From contig JAISBH010000261.1 in NCBI GenBank assembly GCA_031266295.1, positions 1-20,528 on the forward strand: DNA of 20,528 nucleotides. Direction: 5' to 3'. Position numbers and translations under genes: made by a program. The notes under the pieces were generated by a model. The model was not told the origin of the DNA, made no database searches, and worked only from the letters and a program-made list of their open reading frames with translations. How positions within the stretch are numbered: position 1 is the first letter of the stretch; each line of letters opens with the position of its first letter. Below, one piece after another: positions 14,390 to 20,528 of this stretch. Origin of the DNA: Oscillospiraceae bacterium (GTDB lineage: Bacteria > Bacillota > Clostridia > Christensenellales > Aristaeellaceae).

Positions 14390-15254
14390 TACAATATTCG
14401 TCGCAGACGGATGGAGCGATTTCGAGGTTCTGGATACCGGCGGCGGCGCTAAGTTGGAGCGATGGGGCGGCGTCGTCCTGTCTCGGCCTGATCCGCAGGT
14501 AATATGGCCTCCCGCTGAACCGGAAGCGTGGAGTCGGGCCGACGCGGTGTATTCGCGCTCGGAGACGGGCGGCGGGGCATGGGAATTCCGCCGCAAGCTG
14601 CCCGAAAGATGGGAGATGCGGTACGGCGAGCTGCGTTTCTACGTCCGTCCGACAGGATTCAAGCACACCGGGTTATTCCCTGAACAGTCTGCTAACTGGG
14701 ATTGGATGGCGCGGATCATCGGCGGCGCGGATCGCCCGATACGTGTGCTGAACCTGTTCGCGTATACCGGCGGAGCGACGCTGGCGTGCGCCGCCGCCGG
14801 TGCGCGAGTCACTCACGTAGACGCAGCCAAGGGCATTACTCAGTGGGCGAAGGAAAACTACGCGTTGTCTAAACTGCCGCCTGACAGTGTCCGATGGATC
14901 GTGGACGATGTGGGACAATTCGCGGCGCGCGAGTCTAGGCGGGCGCGTGTCTATGACGCGATTGTGATGGATCCTCCTTCCTATGGCCGAGGGCCTGATG
15001 GAGAGATATGGAAGCTGGAGCATGATCTATACCCGCTGGTGGAGTCGCTGTCCGGATTGTTGAGCGAGTCGCCGCTGTTCTTTCTGCTGAACAGCTACAC
15101 GACAGGACTTCAACCCGCCGCAATGTCGAATGTACTGTCTAGAGCGTTGCGCTTGAGGCCAGGCGTGGTTGACGCGCGCGAGGTGGGATTGCCCGTCCGG
15201 TCAGGAGGCGTGCTGCCCTGCGGCGCGACGGCGCGATGGACTTCAACGCTGTGA
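14382..15254 (+). CDS. Class I SAM-dependent methyltransferase, rRNA-methyltransferase-like
   Basis: The 290-residue protein is a Rossmann-fold methyltransferase. SAM-binding motif I is VLNLFAYTGGATLACAAAGA (about residues 122-141), followed by the acidic HVDAAKG. Motif IV is MDPPSYGRGPDGEIWKLE, as in the RlmI/RlmK group of 23S rRNA cytosine or guanine methyltransferases, so an RNA base is the likely substrate. It lacks the N-terminal PUA domain of RlmI. The start is a GTG overlapping the ileS stop by 8 bases, and the C-terminus overlaps the pseudouridine synthase by 19 bases, so all three genes form one translationally linked operon. Confidence 0.85.
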   Translation: MHNTIFVADGWSDFEVLDTGGGAKLERWGGVVLSRPDPQVIWPPAEPEAWSRADAVYSRSETGGGAWEFRRKLPERWEMRYGELRFYVRPTGFKHTGLFPEQSANWDWMARIIGGADRPIRVLNLFAYTGGATLACAAAGARVTHVDAAKGITQWAKENYALSKLPPDSVRWIVDDVGQFAARESRRARVYDAIVMDPPSYGRGPDGEIWKLEHDLYPLVESLSGLLSESPLFFLLNSYTTGLQPAAMSNVLSRALRLRPGVVDAREVGLPVRSGGVLPCGATARWTSTL

Positions 15255-15937
15255 TCGTGCCGGTCATCCCTATCCTGTACGAGGATAATCATCTGTTGAT
15301 TGCGGTCAAGCCTCCGAACATGCCGGTTCAAGCCGACTCGTCAGGAGACGCCGATATGCTGACGCTGCTTAAGGCGGGTGTGAAGGAGCGGTATTCTAAA
15401 CCGGGCGGCGTTTATCTGGGAATGGTGCATCGGATGGATCGGCCTGTCGGGGGCGTGATCGCGTTTGCGCGAACGTCGAAAGCGGCGGCGAGGCTTAGTG
15501 AGCAGCTGCGCGAGCATAGCATGAAGCGGTCGTACATGGCCGTCGTTCGTGGGTATGCGGATGATGACGGGATTATGCGCGACTATTTGATAAAAGACGG
15601 CAAGACCAACGTCGTGTCGGTAACAGATAAGGACGCGGTTGGATCGCGTGAGGCCGTACTGCGATACAAGCGGCTCGCGGCGACGGATATGCCTGAGCCG
15701 TTATCGCTGTTGGAAATTCAGCTGGAGACGGGTCGGTCACATCAGATACGCGTGCAGTTCGCAAGCAGGGGTTTACCACTGTGGGCGGACGCGCGGTATG
15801 GAATGGCGCGCCTAGGTGAGACGGTAGCGTTGTGGGGTTATGCGCTGGAGTTGATTCACCCAACGCGGAAAGAGGCGATGCGGTTTGAAGCGCCGCCGCC
15901 GGAGGGCTTTCCGTGGAAATGGTTTTGCGTAGATTGA
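15236..15937 (+). CDS. RluA-family RNA pseudouridine synthase
   Basis: The 233-residue enzyme isomerises uridine to pseudouridine in rRNA or tRNA. The catalytic motif is HRMDRPVGGV, with the nucleophile D68; the usual T/S of HRLDRxTSG is replaced by Val-Gly, as in several RluA subgroups. Also present are the N-terminal ILYEDNHLLIAVKPP and the ETGRSHQIRVQFASRG motif that binds the target. There is no S4 domain. No good Shine-Dalgarno site lies just before the ATG, which fits coupling to the overlapping methyltransferase gene; the true start may be a few codons later. The exact target position cannot be told. Confidence 0.9.
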   Translation: MDFNAVIVPVIPILYEDNHLLIAVKPPNMPVQADSSGDADMLTLLKAGVKERYSKPGGVYLGMVHRMDRPVGGVIAFARTSKAAARLSEQLREHSMKRSYMAVVRGYADDDGIMRDYLIKDGKTNVVSVTDKDAVGSREAVLRYKRLAATDMPEPLSLLEIQLETGRSHQIRVQFASRGLPLWADARYGMARLGETVALWGYALELIHPTRKEAMRFEAPPPEGFPWKWFCVD

Positions 15938-15987
15938 GTATGGTTGCATAGAGCTGCGATGCATGGGGATGAGCCGCGTGTGTAATC

Positions 15988-16055
15988 AACCCTTACGCGT
16001 TTACGCTGTGGCGATGAGATTCGCTCTGTTGCTATAGCGTAAATGCGTAAGGGTT
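15988..16055. repeat. 20-bp inverted repeat between convergent genes
   Basis: AACCCTTACGCGTTTACGCT (15988-16007) is matched by its reverse complement at 16036-16055 with one mismatch, around a 28-nt spacer. It lies between rluA-type and GH3 genes, which converge. No T-tract follows on either side. Confidence 0.85.
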
Positions 16056-16097
16056 AATCTTACGTGGACGTGCATTACACGCCATACACATGCAAAC

Positions 16098-16116
16098 AAC
16101 CCTTACGCGTTTACGC
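16098..16116 (+). repeat. Third copy of the 19-bp repeat unit
   Basis: AACCCTTACGCGTTTACGC appears again, identical to the left arm of the palindrome at 15988, in direct orientation and 110 bases further on. No second arm is visible after it; the 27-bp repeat begins ten bases later. Confidence 0.8.
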
Positions 16117-16126
16117 AATGACGGTA

Positions 16127-16153
16127 GGAACCCCCTCTGTCGCTGCGGCGACA
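16127..16153 (+). repeat. 27-bp repeat, copy 2
   Basis: The segment is identical to 4235-4261 and in the same orientation. The flanks differ: after copy 1 comes a CCCCCTAGGGGG palindrome, here GAGCGATCCCCC. It lies just downstream of the GH3 stop as that gene is read. Confidence 0.85.
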
Positions 16154-16183
16154 GAGCGATCCCCCACGGTTGTACCTGCTATA

Positions 16184-18352
16184 TTATACTACCTGCCTGT
16201 ATACGCTTTGCCCCGTTAATGCCTCGGTGCGCGCGTCGGGTTGACCGCCGCCTATCGCAACTTCATATCGCCCTATGTGCGGACGATGATTGCCGTCGTC
16301 GTCTATTACTGCCAGCTGCTCATGCGTTACGGTGAACGTCAGCCGCCTGGACTTGCCCGGACTTAACATCACCTTCCGGAATCCCGCCAGCTGCCATGTC
16401 GGCGTCGCCACATCCGCGTCTATCCACTTGATATAGACCTGCGCGGCTTCCTTACCCGCCGTATCCCCTACATTCCGTATAGTCACGCCTATTGTCAGAC
16501 CCTTGGCGTTCCTCGCGATCTTTATATCCTCATACCTGAACCACGTGTAACTCAACCCATACCCAAACGGATACGCCGGTTCACTCTCCAGATACCTGTA
16601 CGTCCTACCCTTCATCGAGTAATCCGCAAAATCAGGCACCTGTTCCATCGACGCGTAGAACGTCACCGGCAGCCTCCCGTTCGGCGAGAACCTCCCAAAC
16701 AACGCGTCCGCTACTGCCAGCCCTCCGAATTGCCCCGGATACCACGCCTGCATGATAGCGCCGAACGCATCCTCGCGCGGGAACAGCGTCGCTGATCCCG
16801 TCATGTTCACCAATACCATCGGCTTGCCTATCGAAGCCAGCGCCTCTATCAAATCCCTCTGCGACTCGGGCAGGTGCATACTCGTCCTGTCGCCAGAACC
16901 GTACCCTTCCTCGCCCTCCTTCTCTCCTGTCAGCCCTGTCACCACAATTGATACATCCGCCTCGGCCGCCGCCTTCATCGCCTCGGCAATCCTGAACGAC
17001 GCCGATTCACCCCACGGCTCCTCGGCAGACCCACCCGTCAGCGCGCAGCCCTCCGCTAATATAAACCTCACTCCGGGCGCAGCCTCTCGCAGCCCCTCCA
17101 TGACCGTGTACGTAATCGACGGGGTGCCCGTGTAATTACCTATCAGCGCAGCCCTGCTGTCAGCGTTCGGGCCTATCACGGCCACGGTCTTTACGCTGGC
17201 GGGATCCATGGGGAGCATCCCGTCGTTCTTCAATAATACCAGGCTGTCGCGCGCCATCTGCCTGGAGAGGCTGTGGTGCGGCTTGCTGTCCAGCAGCGAG
17301 TATGGCAGATTGGCCAGCGCCTGACCCTCTGTCGGATCGAACATACCCAGCCGCATCCTCGCGGTCATGAGCCTCGTTACGGACTGCGAGATAGTCTCCT
17401 CCGTGATCAACCCCTTCTCGACCGCCGTGTTCAGGTGCTCGAATATCTTCCCGCAGCACAGGTCGCAGCCATTGTTGACCGCCAGCGCGGCGGCTTCCTC
17501 GGGCGTCCCCGCTATCTTGTGATGTTCCCATATGTCCTCTATCGCGCCGCAGTCGCTGACCACGTAACCCTCGAAGCCCCACTCCTCGCGAAGCACTTTC
17601 CCCAATAGGAACGTGGACGCGTTCGCGGCCTCGCCGTATACGCGGTTGTACGCGCCCATCACGGCGTGAACGCCGCCTTCCTTTACCGCCGCCTTGAACG
17701 CGGGGAGGTATGTCTCATACAGATCCTTCTTTGACGGCTGAGCGTCGAAGTGATGCCTGTCGTTTTCCGGGCCGGAGTGAACCGCGTAATGCTTGGCCGT
17801 CGCGTCGCACATCGTGTAGTTGGGATCATCGCCTTGCAGCGCCTTGATGAACGCAACGCCCATCTTGCTGGTTAGGAACGGATCCTCGCCGTAGGTTTCG
17901 TGTCCCCTGCCCCAGCGCGGGTCGCGGAATATGTTGATGTTAGGCGTCCAGAATGTCAAGCCCTTATATATGCCGCGATCCTCGAACGATTCGGCGGCGT
18001 GGTGCTTCACGCGCGCCTCAAGCCCGATCGTATGCGCTATCTTGGTCAGCAGTTCCGTATCGAAGCTGGCCGCCATGCCTATGGTTTGCGGGAACATCGT
18101 CGCGACTCCGGCGCGCGCGACGCCGTGCAGGCACTCGTTCCACCAGTTGTACTCGTAGACGCCTAGCCTTGGCACCGCCGACGAGTAGTATGTCATCTGG
18201 CTGATCTTCTCCTCCAGCGTCATCGCGGCTGTCAGCAGCGCGGCCCGCTCTTCGAAGGATTTGGTTGTATCCAGCCATGACGCTGATTCGTTGGCGGCAT
18301 GGGCTTCGTTGATTTCGTTTGCCGCGTTGGATTCAATAGTTTCACTGTTCAT
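16184..18352 (-). CDS. Glycoside hydrolase family 3, beta-glucosidase/beta-xylosidase type
   Basis: The protein has 722 residues and no signal peptide, so it should act in the cytoplasm on imported oligosaccharides. After a low-complexity N-terminus (about 1-25, rich in Asn, Glu and Ala) comes the GH3 barrel with WWNECLHGVAR, RDPRWGRGHETYGEDP, the KHY at 187-189 and the nucleophile D267 in VVSDCGAI. The alpha/beta C-terminal domain starts near SLVLLKNDGMLP; the glutamates in GEKEGEEGYGSGDR are acid/base candidates. A fibronectin-III-like domain closes the protein (about 630-722). The motifs cannot separate glucosidase from xylosidase. Its ATG overlaps the scpB stop (ATGA), and AGGAGAGG lies just upstream inside scpB, so the enzyme is translated from the scpAB transcript. 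Confidence 0.92.
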   Translation of the reverse strand: MNSETIESNAANEINEAHAANESASWLDTTKSFEERAALLTAAMTLEEKISQMTYYSSAVPRLGVYEYNWWNECLHGVARAGVATMFPQTIGMAASFDTELLTKIAHTIGLEARVKHHAAESFEDRGIYKGLTFWTPNINIFRDPRWGRGHETYGEDPFLTSKMGVAFIKALQGDDPNYTMCDATAKHYAVHSGPENDRHHFDAQPSKKDLYETYLPAFKAAVKEGGVHAVMGAYNRVYGEAANASTFLLGKVLREEWGFEGYVVSDCGAIEDIWEHHKIAGTPEEAAALAVNNGCDLCCGKIFEHLNTAVEKGLITEETISQSVTRLMTARMRLGMFDPTEGQALANLPYSLLDSKPHHSLSRQMARDSLVLLKNDGMLPMDPASVKTVAVIGPNADSRAALIGNYTGTPSITYTVMEGLREAAPGVRFILAEGCALTGGSAEEPWGESASFRIAEAMKAAAEADVSIVVTGLTGEKEGEEGYGSGDRTSMHLPESQRDLIEALASIGKPMVLVNMTGSATLFPREDAFGAIMQAWYPGQFGGLAVADALFGRFSPNGRLPVTFYASMEQVPDFADYSMKGRTYRYLESEPAYPFGYGLSYTWFRYEDIKIARNAKGLTIGVTIRNVGDTAGKEAAQVYIKWIDADVATPTWQLAGFRKVMLSPGKSRRLTFTVTHEQLAVIDDDGNHRPHIGRYEVAIGGGQPDARTEALTGQSVYRQVV

Positions 18353-18948
18353 ACTGACATCCTCTCCTCGTTATCAGGTGTGTTGGGGGTGGGTAATTCT
18401 CCCAGCTGACTCAATCCAAAGTGTCTCAGAAACAGGTCTGTCGTACCGAATTCCATAGGATGGCCCAGTGTGTCGCGCCGCCCCAGTTCGCGGATCAACC
18501 CGCGCGAGAGCAGCGTGTGCACGGAAGCGTCAGACTTAACGCCGCGCATCTGATCGATCTCGCCGCGTGTCACGGGTTGATGATACGCCACGACGGCCAG
18601 CGCTTCCAGCACGTGATGGCTGAGCGATTGGCGCGCGATCGGCTGCAGCGTTTGCTTCACCGCCTGCGCGTAATCCGGACGCGTGGTCATCTGCGCGCTG
18701 TCGCCGAATACCTGCACGCACATGCCGCGGTTCGCCTCGTCATACTCGCGCGCGAGCGCGATCAGCGCGGTTTTCAGCGCGGACGAGCGCACGCCCAATG
18801 CGCGCGCCGTATCAGGTATCCTTATCGGCTCGCCGGACGCGAACAAAACAGCCTCGGCTGCGCGGATCAGATCGGGCTGGGCTTCGGCTGTCATGGTGCC
18901 AACGGAGATTGGATTAACGCGTTTCGTCGGTCTCATCGTGCTTATCAA
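18349..18948 (-). CDS. scpB: Segregation and condensation protein B
   Basis: ScpB is the winged-helix partner of the kleisin ScpA in the SMC condensin complex, which compacts and separates chromosomes. The family core is clear: LIRAAEAVLFASGEPI, then RPDYAQAV, LSHHVLEALAVVAYHQPVTRGEIDQMRG and LLSRGLIRELGRRDTLGHPMEFGTTDLFLRHFGL. The coordinates given use a TTG at 18948 with GGAG five bases upstream (199 residues). The ATG at 18936 and the ATG at 18894 are alternatives; the last begins close to where the family usually starts. It follows scpA by 30 bases and overlaps the GH3 start by 4 bases. Confidence 0.92.
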   Translation of the reverse strand: MISTMRPTKRVNPISVGTMTAEAQPDLIRAAEAVLFASGEPIRIPDTARALGVRSSALKTALIALAREYDEANRGMCVQVFGDSAQMTTRPDYAQAVKQTLQPIARQSLSHHVLEALAVVAYHQPVTRGEIDQMRGVKSDASVHTLLSRGLIRELGRRDTLGHPMEFGTTDLFLRHFGLSQLGELPTPNTPDNEERMSV

Positions 18949-18978
18949 ACGTCTCCAACGGTTTTTTATTTGGCGCCA

Positions 18979-19740
18979 TTATTCGACTCCATTATTCGGT
19001 TCTATTACTATTGCGCCGAACGCGCCCGCTTGCCGCGCTGTGACCCGCCCTTGCCGCATCAATTCCAGTAACGCAAGAAAGCCCGTCACCAGCAGCGTCC
19101 GCGACGGCTTCACGCCGAACAGGTTCTCGAACGCGCACGCACCCAGGCGCAGCCGCCGCTCAATGCGTTCCATAAAGGCCTCGATGGTTACCGCATCGCG
19201 CGGGAGCACGCGGCGCGGCGCGTCCATGCGTTCCGCTGTGTCCTCGCGTTCGGACGCGCGGCGCAGCAATCGCAGCCAGGCGTCCGTCAGCGCGTTTATA
19301 GTCAGGTTCGTCCAGATGACGTCCTGATCGGAACTAGGGCATTCCTCGGGCAGTTTAAAGAACGCGCCGCCTGTCTCATCCTCGCGAATCCGCAATGATT
19401 CGGCCTGCAGTTTCAGCGCGCGGTGCGCTTCCAGCTGGCGGATCAGCGCCTGCCGCGCCTCATCCTCATCCGGTTCAGGCTGGGGTGGGCGAGGCAGCAG
19501 CGCGCGCGATTTGATCTCCAGCAGCGTCGCCGCCATCGCCAGGAACGCGCTGGCCGCATCCATATCTAGATCGTCCACCAGCTCTATCACGGCGAGGTAT
19601 TGCTCGGTGATCTGCGAAACGAATATATCGCGGATGTCGATCCGCGCCTCGTCGATCAGGTGCAGCAGCAGGTCGAGAGGGCCGTCGAATTGACTCAGAT
19701 GAACGTTGACCGGGGCATATTTAATGGCGGGCTGGGTCAT
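18979..19740 (-). CDS. scpA: Segregation and condensation protein A (kleisin)
   Basis: ScpA bridges the heads of the SMC dimer. The 253-residue protein begins MTQPAIKYAPVNVHLSQFDGPLDLLLHLIDE, which contains the classic FxGPLDLLLHLI motif, then IDIRDIFVSQITEQYL and AATLLEIKSRALLP. An acidic linker (PEPDEDEA) and the C-terminal winged helix (LVTGFLALLELMRQGRVTARQ) follow. The frame stays open far upstream, but that extension would overlap the whole site-2 protease gene and looks like an out-of-frame shadow. The ATG at 19740 overlaps the protease stop as ATGA, which fixes the start by coupling. Confidence 0.95.
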   Translation of the reverse strand: MTQPAIKYAPVNVHLSQFDGPLDLLLHLIDEARIDIRDIFVSQITEQYLAVIELVDDLDMDAASAFLAMAATLLEIKSRALLPRPPQPEPDEDEARQALIRQLEAHRALKLQAESLRIREDETGGAFFKLPEECPSSDQDVIWTNLTINALTDAWLRLLRRASEREDTAERMDAPRRVLPRDAVTIEAFMERIERRLRLGACAFENLFGVKPSRTLLVTGFLALLELMRQGRVTARQAGAFGAIVIEPNNGVE

Positions 19741-20501
19741 ACCCCGAACAATCCCATCAAACTGAACAGCCCGGATTGCACCCCGCCGGCGGCGAACGTA
19801 ATCACTCGTCCCAGCAGTCCGGTGAACGATAGAACCACCAGCGCGCCCATGCCGATGCGCGCGACGGCTGGTTTCACGAACAACCCGCGCTTTATCACCA
19901 GGTCGTTGAGTACGTGGGAACCGTCCAGCGGCGGCACGGGGATTAGGTTGAATATCGCGATATATAGATTCACCATGGCTATCTGGGTGGTTATGCGCAG
20001 CACGGGCAGTATGGCCGGATTGGCGAACCATTCCTTGAAGTAATCGCCGTATCCTATCTGCAGGTATGGCAGTATCTCGCCCTGGAACGAGAGCCGCTCC
20101 ATCAGGGTGGTGTAGCTGTACACCTCGGGTTTCCACAGCGTGAGGTCGGCGGCGACGCCCAGTGTCATGAATAGGATGAATAAGATCATGTTCATTGTGA
20201 CGCCCGCGATGGAGACGATCAGGTCGTCGCGGCGCGGGTTCTTGAAGTAGGCCGGGTTTATCGGGACTGGTTTCGCCCAGCCAAAACCCATGAAGACCAT
20301 GAGAACGGCCCCCCAAGGATCCAGGTGCGGGAGCGGATTCAGCGTAAGGCGGCCTCTCTCCTTTGCGGTCGGGTCGCCGAGCCGGAACGCGGCGTATCCG
20401 TGCGCCCACTCGTGCAGCACCAGCGCGACCAGCACGGCGGGAACGCGGTACAGCGCGTAGTCGAAGAAACGCGCCGGATCCTGTTGGAGAAATTCAAGCA
20501 T
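19737..20501 (-). CDS. Site-2 protease family zinc metalloprotease (M50)
   Basis: The 254-residue membrane protein has the zinc motif HEWAH at 30-34 and the distal NLIPVPPLDG at 185-194, whose D193 is the third zinc ligand. Four or more hydrophobic segments are visible. This is the short YwhC-type site-2 protease without a PDZ domain, commonly found beside scpA in Firmicutes; its substrate is unknown. The start is set at the ATG 20501, where the family begins, although no clear Shine-Dalgarno site is seen. The frame stays open to the window edge through a TTG at 20519, so a longer form starting at or beyond the edge cannot be excluded. Confidence 0.9.
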   Translation of the reverse strand: MLEFLQQDPARFFDYALYRVPAVLVALVLHEWAHGYAAFRLGDPTAKERGRLTLNPLPHLDPWGAVLMVFMGFGWAKPVPINPAYFKNPRRDDLIVSIAGVTMNMILFILFMTLGVAADLTLWKPEVYSYTTLMERLSFQGEILPYLQIGYGDYFKEWFANPAILPVLRITTQIAMVNLYIAIFNLIPVPPLDGSHVLNDLVIKRGLFVKPAVARIGMGALVVLSFTGLLGRVITFAAGGVQSGLFSLMGLFGV

Positions 20502-20528
20502 GGGTAAAGGGTAGCACAATGGGGTGCG

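Noticed and set aside
15988..16116. CRISPR array
   Set aside because: Only three units, one inverted, with unequal spacing and no cas genes.
18979..20409. Long N-terminal extension of scpA
   Set aside because: It would overlap nearly all of the site-2 protease in another frame, and the kleisin family begins at the MTQPAIKY start, which is coupled by ATGA.

Overview
This is a GC-rich bacterial chromosome segment, most likely from an uncultured Clostridia-type Firmicute (Bacillota). The evidence is strong AGGAGG-type Shine-Dalgarno sites, occasional TTG/GTG starts, a sigma-A-type promoter (TTGACA-17-TACAAT), the site-2 protease/scpA/scpB cluster, a stand-alone tuf gene and a short ECF sigma factor with a large membrane-anchored partner. 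A finer taxonomic placement is not supported by the sequence alone. Nearly all of the window is ordinary chromosomal gene content: no phage, insertion sequence, CRISPR array or rRNA gene is visible.

Layout. (1) 1-2399: tail of an unknown gene, an orphan P-loop kinase-like gene (+), then convergently a PHP-family phosphatase and a YdcF/SanA-like membrane protein (-). (2) 2636-4216: uppP and nagB (+), divergent from the previous pair. (3) 4217-4709: a 493-bp gene-free stretch with an unusual density of short hairpins. (4) 4710-6575: a YgiQ-type radical SAM gene, ending at a bidirectional terminator shared with the next, convergent operon. (5) 6678-8664 (-): ECF sigma factor and membrane-anchored partner. 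(6) 8790-10320 (-): tRNA-Gly(CCC) followed by tuf, behind a near-consensus promoter. (7) 10583-11222 (+): a compact MNT/HEPN (MntA/HepT, type VII) toxin-antitoxin pair. (8) 11267-15937 (+): a eukaryote-like class 2 ileS, an rRNA-type methyltransferase and an RluA-family pseudouridine synthase with overlapping ends, all translation or RNA-modification genes. (9) 15938-16183: inverted and direct repeats. (10) 16184-20519 (-): site-2 protease, scpA, scpB and a GH3 beta-glycosidase, each joined to the next by overlap or very close spacing.

How the genes work together. Three blocks are translation-related (tRNA-Gly/tuf, ileS/methyltransferase/RluA and probably ygiQ as an rRNA- or tRNA-associated radical SAM enzyme). 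Two concern the envelope (uppP, the SanA-like protein, ECF sigma/anti-sigma). One joins chromosome segregation (ScpA/ScpB kleisin complex of SMC) to a cytoplasmic glycosidase through an ATGA overlap.

The least ordinary features are the hairpin-dense gap at 4217-4709 and the 27-bp piece of it repeated at 16127-16153, the palindromes at the convergent gene junctions, the strong internal ribosome-binding site inside the anti-sigma gene, and the MNT/HEPN pair wedged between tuf and ileS. I found no clear evidence of a wholly new multi-gene system.
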